From Treponema sp. (lineage in GTDB: Bacteria > Spirochaetota > Spirochaetia > Treponematales > Treponemataceae): a stretch of DNA of 64,000 nucleotides. A program made the position numbers and the translations under genes. The stretch covers positions 205,645-269,644 of the forward strand of contig JAKSLX010000002.1 in the NCBI GenBank assembly GCA_024400915.1, given 5' to 3'. Shown here piece after piece: positions 58,538-64,000 of the stretch; the stretch's first letter is position 1; the number at the start of each line of letters is the position of its first letter. The notes beneath the pieces are model-generated. The model ran no database searches. It was not told where the DNA came from and saw only the letters and a list, made by a program, of their open reading frames with translations.

Positions 58538-60046
58538 ATGACAATCTACGAAAGCATTAATTCCCTTGTCGGCTACGGCCTTGTTACAGGTCTCATTTCT
58601 GAAGATGATGTTTCATATACACAGAACAGGCTTCTTGAAGTTCTTGAGCTTGAAGGATTTGAAGACGGCTTTGATTTTTCCTTCATTCCAGAAGTGAAGG
58701 TTGATGATCTTGAATCAATCCTTAAGTCAATTCTTGATTGGGCTTGCGAAAAAGGACTATGTGAAAATTCCGTAGTTTATCGTGATCTCTTCGATACAAA
58801 ATTGATGGGGTGCCTTGTAGCCCGTCCCTCATCTATCCGTGCAAAATATACAACCCTTTATGAAAAGTCTCCAAAGGAAGCTACTGCCTGGTATTATAAA
58901 TTCAGTCAGGACACTGATTACATCCGCCGTTATCGGGTCTGCAAGGATGTAAAGTGGCAGAGTAAAACTGAATACGGTGACATGGATATTACCATCAACC
59001 TTTCAAAGCCAGAAAAAGATCCCAAGGCAATTGCCGCTGCCTTGAATGCAAAAAAATCAGGATATCCAGCATGCCTTCTGTGTAAGGAAAATGAAGGGTA
59101 CTCAGGCCGTGTAAATCATCCTGCCCGCCAGACACACCGCATAATTCCCTTTGAGCTTTGCGGAGAAAAATTTGGTCTTCAATATTCACCTTATGTTTAC
59201 TACAACGAGCACTGCATCGTTTTTGCCATGGATCATGTACCAATGGCAATTACCAACAGAACCTGGAGATACCTCCTTGATTTTGTAAAGATTTTCCCTC
59301 ATTACACCATCGGTTCCAACGCAGATCTTCCTATTGTTGGCGGATCCATTTTGACCCACAACCACTTTCAGGGTGGGAACTATGAGTTTGCCATGACAAG
59401 GGCTCCAGTTGAAAAGGAATTTATCATTGCAGGATTTGAAGATGTAAAGTGCGGTATCGTTAAGTGGCCTATGAGCGTACTTCGGTTAAAGGGGACAGAC
59501 CCCGAACGCATCGCCTTGCTTGCCGACAGAATCCATGAAAAATGGCGCGGCTACACAGATGAAGATGCCTTTATTTTTGCCGAAACAGATGGTGTAAAGC
59601 ACAACACTTTGAATCCAATTGCTCGTCGCCGTGGAGAGCTTTTTGAGCTTGATCTTGTTCTCCGCAACAACATTACAACTGAAGAGCATCCTCTTGGTGT
59701 GTATCATCCCCATGCTGAACTCCACCACATTAAAAAAGAAAACATAGGTCTCATTGAAGTCATGGGCCTTGCCATTCTTCCAGGTCGCCTTAAGACGGAA
59801 CTTGCAGATCTTGGAAAAGCAATTGTCGATGGAAGAAATATTTCAACTGACGAAATACTTTCAAAGCATGCTGAGTGGGTAAAGGAATTCCTTCCTAAGT
59901 ACAAGGATGTAAATGCTTCTAACATCGAAAAAATAATCCGTGATGAAGTAGGACTTGTTTTCTCAAAGGTTCTTGAGGATGCTGGTGTCTACAAGCGCAC
60001 TGCAGATGGCATGAAAGCTTTTGATAAGTTTGTGAAAAACCTATAA
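58538..60046 (+). CDS. galT: Galactose-1-phosphate uridylyltransferase (type 2)
   Basis: 502 residues, the length of the GalT-2 group of Firmicutes and spirochaetes. MTIYESINSLVGYGLVTGLI, then YPACLLCKENEGYSGR, VNHPARQTHRIIPFELCGEK, YYNEHCIVFAMDHVPM and SILTHNHFQGGNYEF (the H-x-H-F-Q nucleophile region). Part of the Leloir pathway; no galK or galE is near. There is no visible ribosome binding site. A copy of the GGGGACAGACCCC repeat lies inside the coding sequence (59491-59503) and is read as KGTDPE. Confidence 0.92.
   Translation: MTIYESINSLVGYGLVTGLISEDDVSYTQNRLLEVLELEGFEDGFDFSFIPEVKVDDLESILKSILDWACEKGLCENSVVYRDLFDTKLMGCLVARPSSIRAKYTTLYEKSPKEATAWYYKFSQDTDYIRRYRVCKDVKWQSKTEYGDMDITINLSKPEKDPKAIAAALNAKKSGYPACLLCKENEGYSGRVNHPARQTHRIIPFELCGEKFGLQYSPYVYYNEHCIVFAMDHVPMAITNRTWRYLLDFVKIFPHYTIGSNADLPIVGGSILTHNHFQGGNYEFAMTRAPVEKEFIIAGFEDVKCGIVKWPMSVLRLKGTDPERIALLADRIHEKWRGYTDEDAFIFAETDGVKHNTLNPIARRRGELFELDLVLRNNITTEEHPLGVYHPHAELHHIKKENIGLIEVMGLAILPGRLKTELADLGKAIVDGRNISTDEILSKHAEWVKEFLPKYKDVNASNIEKIIRDEVGLVFSKVLEDAGVYKRTADGMKAFDKFVKNL
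59491..59503. repeat. Dispersed palindrome GGGGACAGACCCC, copy 2, inside galT
   Basis: Identical to 7864-7876. The reading frame is kept, encoding K-G-T-D-P-E. Confidence 0.6.
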
Positions 60047-60086
60047 GCTGCCCATTGTAAAAAACGGAATTTAGAAAATCTCTTCT

Positions 60087-60120
60087 TTTACAAAGCATTT
60101 TATTTGTGGTAAAATGCTTT
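60087..60120 (+). promoter_or_regulatory. asnA promoter with internal inverted repeat
   Basis: TTTACA (60087-60092), 17-bp spacer, TAAAAT (60110-60115). AAAGCATTTT (60093-60102) and AAAATGCTTT (60111-60120) form a perfect 10-bp inverted repeat that fills the spacer and covers the -10 box. As RNA it could also terminate galT transcripts, since ATTTTT follows. Confidence 0.7.
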
Positions 60121-60150
60121 GATTTTTAATTACTAATTCTGGGGTTACTT

Positions 60151-61188
60151 ATGTCAAAATTATATGTTCCAAAGAACTACAAGCCTTTGCTCAGCGTAAA
60201 GGAAACAGAAAAAGCAATCGTCCTTCTCAAGGACTTTTTCCAGCTTGCACTTTCTACAGAACTCAGCCTTACTCGTGTTACTGCTCCTCTTTTTGTTAAG
60301 AGCGGAACAGGTCTCAATGATGATCTTAACGGTGTTGAACGCCCTGTAAAATTTCCAGTCAAGGATATGAATGAAACACAGGTAGAAATCGTTCACTCCC
60401 TTGCAAAGTGGAAGCGCATGAAGGTGACAGAGCTCGGTCTCGACAGCGGTTTTGGAATCTATACGGACATGAATGCAATCCGCGCCGATGAAGAACTGGA
60501 CAACCTCCATTCCCTTTATGTTGACCAGTGGGACTGGTGTATGCGCATCGATGAAAAAGACCGCACTATCGATTATCTTAAGGAAATCGTAAAGAAAATT
60601 TACCGCGTACTCAAACAGACAGAGTTCTTTGTTTACGACCGCTATGAAAACATCAAACCATGCCTTCCAGCAGACATTACATTTGTTCATGCAGATGACC
60701 TTGTAAAAATGTATCCTGGAAAATCTCCAAAGGAACGTGAAACAGCATTCTGTAAGGAACACGGTGCAATCTTTATCATCGGCATCGGCGGCAAGCTTTC
60801 GGATGGAACAATTCACGACGGTCGTGCTCCAGACTACGATGACTGGATCACACCAGGCCCAGACGGAAAGCCAGGCCTTAACGGTGACCTTATGGTTTGG
60901 AATCCTGTCCTTGACTGTGCAATGGAACTTTCTTCCATGGGTATCCGTGTAAGCAAGGAAAGCCTTAAGTCTCAGCTTTCAGAACGCGGTTGTCCAGAAA
61001 GAGCCGAACTTACATTCCACAAGAAGCTTTTGAACGGAGAACTTGTTCAGACTCTTGGCGGTGGTATCGGTCAGTCTCGCCTCTGCATGTACTTCCTTAG
61101 AAAGGCCCACATCGGTGAAACACAGGTAAGCATGTGGTCGGAAGAAATGCTTAAGGAATGTGCTGAAAATAACATAGCAATTCTTTAA
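60151..61188 (+). CDS. asnA: Aspartate-ammonia ligase (AsnA)
   Basis: 345 residues. VPKNYKPLLSVKETEKAI, LFVKSGTGLNDDLNGVERPV, WKRMKVTELGLDSGFGIYTD, MNAIRADEELDNLHSLYVDQ, WDW and GGGIGQSRLCMYFLRK are AsnA signatures (class II tRNA-synthetase-like fold). It makes asparagine from aspartate and ammonia with ATP. Single gene between its own promoter and terminator. Confidence 0.97.
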   Translation: MSKLYVPKNYKPLLSVKETEKAIVLLKDFFQLALSTELSLTRVTAPLFVKSGTGLNDDLNGVERPVKFPVKDMNETQVEIVHSLAKWKRMKVTELGLDSGFGIYTDMNAIRADEELDNLHSLYVDQWDWCMRIDEKDRTIDYLKEIVKKIYRVLKQTEFFVYDRYENIKPCLPADITFVHADDLVKMYPGKSPKERETAFCKEHGAIFIIGIGGKLSDGTIHDGRAPDYDDWITPGPDGKPGLNGDLMVWNPVLDCAMELSSMGIRVSKESLKSQLSERGCPERAELTFHKKLLNGELVQTLGGGIGQSRLCMYFLRKAHIGETQVSMWSEEMLKECAENNIAIL

Positions 61189-61214
61189 TCCATATTTAAA
61201 TGAAAATTTAAAAT

Positions 61215-61252
61215 GCCGGTTACTTTACTTGTCAAAGTGCCGGCTTTTTTTT
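61215..61252 (+). terminator. asnA terminator
   Basis: GCCGG (61215-61219) / CCGGC (61240-61244) and ACTTT (61222-61226) / AAAGT (61234-61238), then eight U residues. Confidence 0.85.
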
Positions 61253-61285
61253 AGTATACAGGCTCAAGCTAGTGGGAGGTCTTTA

Positions 61286-62278
61286 ATGGAAAACAAAAGC
61301 TATAATTTTTCTATCGAATCAATTTTCAAGGATCTTCCAACTTTTGAAGAAAAGGGCATTACTGAACTGACTGTAAGTGACGTGGAATTTTCGTCGGATA
61401 AAAACGGCATCCTTGATCTGATTGAAAAAATTAAAAAGCATTGCCCTGATCTTTTCCTTTCACTTCTCATTGATCCTAAAGTCATCGACAGGGCTCTTGT
61501 AGATTCCCTTTCCGAAATTTACTGTTCCCTTGAGATTCCAGTCTGCGGTACTGAAAAAAACGGAAATCTTCTTTTTGACAAGAAGTTCTATTCTGGCAAG
61601 GCTGCTTTGCTTAATGATGCAGGTCTTGTTTTTGGTTTCAATATGCAGTGGGGAATCCAGAAGGGGGATACCTTCAAGCTGTTCCGTGATCGCCTTGATT
61701 TTGCGACAAGCCTTTATCCAAACCACATTGATTTTGAACAGCTTGAAAGAACTCCTTACGAAGATCCAAAACCTACTGGAGTCTATTCTTCAAAGGACAT
61801 GGATTTTTCAAGGGGAATGGCTTTTGCCTGCAAGGTTTTCTACAGCCAGGGAAGGGCAGTGCCTTGGTTCAATTCTGTTCTTCATGCTTTGAAAATAAAT
61901 GCTTCTTCTTTCTTTGCGGACTTTGAAGAATTCCAGCAGTGCAACAACTGTTCTTTTGAAGTGGAATTTGACGGAGATGAAGCTGGTCACAAGGCTGTTG
62001 AAAAACTTCAGCTTCTTTTCCTTGCGCAGAAATTTGAAGAAAAGAACAAGAGCCACCTTTTTGCTGCGGCTGGTGATATCGTAAAAATCAACGGAGCCTT
62101 CAGCAGGTGTTCCAGCGAAGGAACCGAGGAAGAACTTGAGCTTTCATATAATCCAGAAGATCTTCTTTCTCCCTACAGTCTTAATATTGCAGACTTTGTA
62201 GAAAATGTTGCCATGGAAAATACTGAAATCAGGATTTTTGATACCGATGAAGGTCCTGATTTTAAAATACTTGGATAA
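61286..62278 (+). CDS. Radical-SAM-like (B12-radical SAM C-half type) protein without cluster motif
   Basis: 330 residues from the ATG at 61286 with GGGAGG upstream. LVFGFNMQWGIQKGDTFKLF and RDRLDFATSLYPNHIDFEQL match the strand/helix pattern of the second half of radical SAM barrels (G-x-P-G-D-T...F...S-L-x-P-x-H-I-D). The C-x3-C-x2-C cluster motif is missing. The C-terminal half is unassigned. It may be a degenerate partner of a radical SAM enzyme elsewhere. Single gene. Confidence 0.6.
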   Translation: MENKSYNFSIESIFKDLPTFEEKGITELTVSDVEFSSDKNGILDLIEKIKKHCPDLFLSLLIDPKVIDRALVDSLSEIYCSLEIPVCGTEKNGNLLFDKKFYSGKAALLNDAGLVFGFNMQWGIQKGDTFKLFRDRLDFATSLYPNHIDFEQLERTPYEDPKPTGVYSSKDMDFSRGMAFACKVFYSQGRAVPWFNSVLHALKINASSFFADFEEFQQCNNCSFEVEFDGDEAGHKAVEKLQLLFLAQKFEEKNKSHLFAAAGDIVKINGAFSRCSSEGTEEELELSYNPEDLLSPYSLNIADFVENVAMENTEIRIFDTDEGPDFKILG

Positions 62279-62381
62279 AAAATCCCATGAAAATCTTCTA
62301 GAGAATTCTACGCTTGTATTTCTATGAATGTCTGAGAAGTATGGAATGAAAATACAGGAAAGAAGTCAGAGACTGGCAAAA

Positions 62382-62427
62382 ACACTTGCAGACCGAAATG
62401 AAAGTTTCTTTGCCAATCTGCAAGTGT
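62382..62427. repeat. Inverted repeat in the gap before the transporter gene
   Basis: ACACTTGCAGA (62382-62392) and TCTGCAAGTGT (62417-62427) are a perfect 11-bp inverted repeat. A second pair, GGAACGG and CCGTTCC, surrounds the right side (about 62440 and 62478). The 227-bp gap holds no gene. Confidence 0.6.
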
Positions 62428-62505
62428 AGTGGCATACGGAACGGTTTTTACAGACTCGTACTGACTGGTAGTATTCCCGTTCCATATTTATTTGCATAGA
62501 ATCAA

Positions 62506-63483
62506 TTATTCAGCTTTTTCTTCTGTTGCAGCTTCAGATGATTCGTCCTTTTCTACCCAGCGGTTGTAGATGTTTGCAAGAATTGCACCTGAGATGTTGT
62601 GCCATACGCTGAAGATTGCGCCTGGGACTGTAGCCATTGCAAGGCCCTTGAATGCTGTGCCTGCAAGGGAAGTTGCAAGACCAGAGTTCTGCATACCGAT
62701 TTCAACTGACAATGCCTTTGTCTTTGCTGCGTTAAGCTTGAGTGCCTTACCGAGTCCAAATCCACATGCATAGCCGAGGATGTTGTGGAGGATAACTACT
62801 GCAAAAATGATTGCGCCTGTTGAAAGGATTTTTGCGCTGTTGTGAGAAACTACGCAGGCAACAATGAGACAGATTGCGATTACAGAAACACAAGGGAGAA
62901 GAGCTACGATCTTCTGTGTGAATTTTCCAAAGAACTTGTTGATGATGAAACCAAGTGAAATTGGAACGATGACAACCTTTACGATTGAGATGAACATTGC
63001 CATGACATTTACTTCAACAGTTGTCTTAAGGAGAAGATATGTGATTGCAGGTGTAAGTACTGGTGCAAGAAGAGTGTTGATGCTTGTCATTCCAACGGAA
63101 AGTGGAACATCACCCTTTGAAAGGTAAGTAATTACGTTGCTTGAAGTTCCACCTGGGCATGTACCTACAAGAACAACACCTGCAAGAAGTTCAGCGTTGA
63201 GGTTAAAGATTTTACCAAGGGCAAATGCAAGAAGCGGCATGATTGTGAACTGTGCAAGACAGCCGATGATTACATCCTTTGGACGGGTGAAAACAACAGC
63301 AAAGTCAGAAGGCTTGAGTGTAAGTCCCATTCCGAACATGACCAGCATCAAAAGCCAGTTGATCCATGTTGTTTTGATCCAGAGACATGAGCCTGGAACA
63401 AAAAGAGCAAGTACAGTTACTGCAAGTACAATAACAGCCATGAATTTTCCAAAAAAGTTGGAAATTTTTTCAATGATATTCAT
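62506..63483 (-). CDS. Bile acid:sodium symporter (BASS) family transporter
   Basis: 325 residues from the ATG at 63483 (AAGGGG upstream). Nine to ten membrane helices; VGTCPGGTSSNVITYLSKGD and SVEIGMQNSGLATSL are the two unwound, sodium-binding motifs of the family. Members move organic anions such as pantoate, pyruvate or bile acids with sodium; the substrate is unknown here. Single gene on the minus strand. Confidence 0.9.
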   Translation of the reverse strand: MNIIEKISNFFGKFMAVIVLAVTVLALFVPGSCLWIKTTWINWLLMLVMFGMGLTLKPSDFAVVFTRPKDVIIGCLAQFTIMPLLAFALGKIFNLNAELLAGVVLVGTCPGGTSSNVITYLSKGDVPLSVGMTSINTLLAPVLTPAITYLLLKTTVEVNVMAMFISIVKVVIVPISLGFIINKFFGKFTQKIVALLPCVSVIAICLIVACVVSHNSAKILSTGAIIFAVVILHNILGYACGFGLGKALKLNAAKTKALSVEIGMQNSGLATSLAGTAFKGLAMATVPGAIFSVWHNISGAILANIYNRWVEKDESSEAATEEKAE

Positions 63484-63577
63484 ATTTAACCCCTTGTTAA
63501 AGTTTTTAATTATACTAAAGTTTTTTAAGTATTTATTCAATTATAAAACACCATTTTGGATATCAAATGCTTTGTCA

Positions 63578-63590
63578 GGGGTCTGTCCCC
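63578..63590. repeat. Dispersed palindrome, copy 3 (reverse)
   Basis: GGGGTCTGTCCCC, the reverse complement of the copies at 7864 and 59491. Confidence 0.6.
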
Positions 63591-63609
63591 TCTGTTTCTT
63601 CCTCAAAGC

Positions 63610-63648
63610 AAAAAAAAAGCTCCCGAAACCTATCGGGAGCAAAAAAAA
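63610..63648 (-). terminator. Minus-strand intrinsic terminator
   Basis: GCTCCCGA (63619-63626) pairs with TCGGGAGC (63633-63640), loop 6 nt; nine U residues follow on the minus strand (63618-63610). It would end transcripts coming from the right edge. Confidence 0.75.
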
Positions 63649-63656
63649 GGAGATTT

Positions 63657-63737
63657 ATGAAGAGAAGACTGCTTGTTGCTTTTTCAATCTTCACTAATAC
63701 AACCATTCAGTACAGAAATAGTTACAAAAAAAAATAA
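63657..63737 (+). CDS. Possible 26-residue peptide
   Basis: ATG at 63657 with a full AAGGAG four bases upstream, then MKRRLLVAFSIFTNTTIQYR and a lysine end. It looks like a tiny signal-like peptide, but no promoter is seen and the A-rich context may be chance. Confidence 0.25.
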   Translation: MKRRLLVAFSIFTNTTIQYRNSYKKK

Positions 63738-63741
63738 AAAA

Positions 63742-63883
63742 AAATCGGCTTCCGTCAGGAACCGCGCCGAGCTTGCTCCAGGTGTTCCCGTTTTAAGGAA
63801 AAAAGCATCGGGCTAAGCCCGAAGGGACAAAATGGGGAACAAGTCGCAATTCGTCGCGAACCCTGACTCCGCCGATTTTTTTT
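63742..63883. repeat. Structured repeat element, copy 1
   Basis: Terminal inverted repeats AATCGGC (63743-63749) / GCCGATT (63871-63877), GTCAGG / CCTGAC (63754-63759 / 63862-63867), GTTCCC / GGGAAC (63784-63789 / 63835-63840) and a central hairpin TCGGGCT-A-AGCCCGA (63808-63822). T-tracts lie at both ends when read outward. Bases 63742-63796 recur at 63946-64000. Confidence 0.75.
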
Positions 63884-63945
63884 CGCATTTATAGACTATT
63901 TCTGGATTGGATAAAGGATTTCTGATTTGAAAAAGCTTATTGGGG

Positions 63946-64000
63946 AAATCGGCTTCCGTCAGGAACCGCGCCGAGCTTGCTCCAGGTGTTCCCGTTTTAA
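63946..64000. repeat. Structured repeat element, copy 2, cut by window edge
   Basis: 55 bp identical to 63742-63796, same orientation, 204 bp further on. The rest lies outside the window. Confidence 0.85.

Noticed and set aside
60160..60816. 218-residue frame opposite asnA
   Set aside because: Antisense shadow of asnA, cysteine-rich and without a start signal.
63742..64000. CRISPR array at the right edge
   Set aside because: The repeat unit is far too long and structured, and only two copies are seen.

Overview
This window looks like the chromosome of a spirochaete, most likely a gut- or rumen-associated Treponema. The clues are a PUR-domain nucleic-acid-binding protein of the BpuR kind, a run of exported TPR and beta-helix proteins without close bacterial-wide relatives, many c-di-GMP enzymes, and plant-polysaccharide genes (a GH120 beta-xylosidase and an HD-GYP protein with a cellulose-binding-like outer domain). 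The species is an inference; no rRNA or other marker is present.

Layout. (1) Bases 1-7,900 are chromosome: a partial CitA/DcuS-like sensor, a PQ-loop/SGNH fusion, an SDR oxidoreductase, a GH120 xylosidase, an HD-GYP phosphodiesterase, and a Y-family DNA polymerase with a small YolD-like partner. (2) From about 7,924 to 42,962 lies an integrated element of 34,985 bp. It sits in a tRNA-Lys(UUU) gene and is bounded by a 54-bp direct repeat that copies the 3' part of that tRNA. (3) Bases 43,000-64,000 are chromosome again: a fruK-rpe-TPR operon, a phosphoribosyltransferase with a terminator-embedded promoter, an exported beta-helix protein, rnhB, a PUR protein, cysteine desulfurase, aroB, two tandem LacI-fold/GGDEF cyclases, galT, asnA, a radical-SAM-like protein and a BASS transporter. 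The window ends in a structured repeat that starts a second copy at the edge.

Inside the element three modules can be read. The left end (7,978-9,425) has no convincing gene but several long inverted repeats. Next comes an AT-rich defence module (9,426-21,268, minus strand): an LRR/Sel1 protein, a small protein, a membrane protein, a complete type I restriction-modification operon (hsdR, a DUF1016 nuclease, hsdM, hsdS) and a HsdM-like protein that has lost its catalytic motif and carries its own target-recognition domain. The rest is a phage or satellite genome: a plus-strand early operon (Zn-ribbon protein, two related small proteins, a DUF2130 coiled-coil nuclease-fold protein, an XRE regulator), then minus-strand genes for an AlpA/excisionase-like protein, terminase, portal, an atypical receiver-LuxR regulator, prohead protease, capsid, connectors, a lipoprotein, two tail/baseplate-like proteins, a lysis cassette and a P4-type primase. 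A plus-strand ardA antirestriction gene sits inside the head module.

The most interesting signals are: (a) two promoter regions, 8.5 kb apart, that carry the same tandem 21-bp operator array at exactly the same distance (20 bp) from the -10 box, which implies a dedicated phage activator; (b) capsid and packaging genes without any tape-measure or tail-tube gene, together with a P4-type primase and an AlpA-like protein, which resembles a capsid-forming satellite; (c) the pseudo-methyltransferase/TRD fusion at the head of the restriction locus; and (d) the unexplained LRR/membrane-protein module. All functional calls are from reading the sequence; no database search was run.
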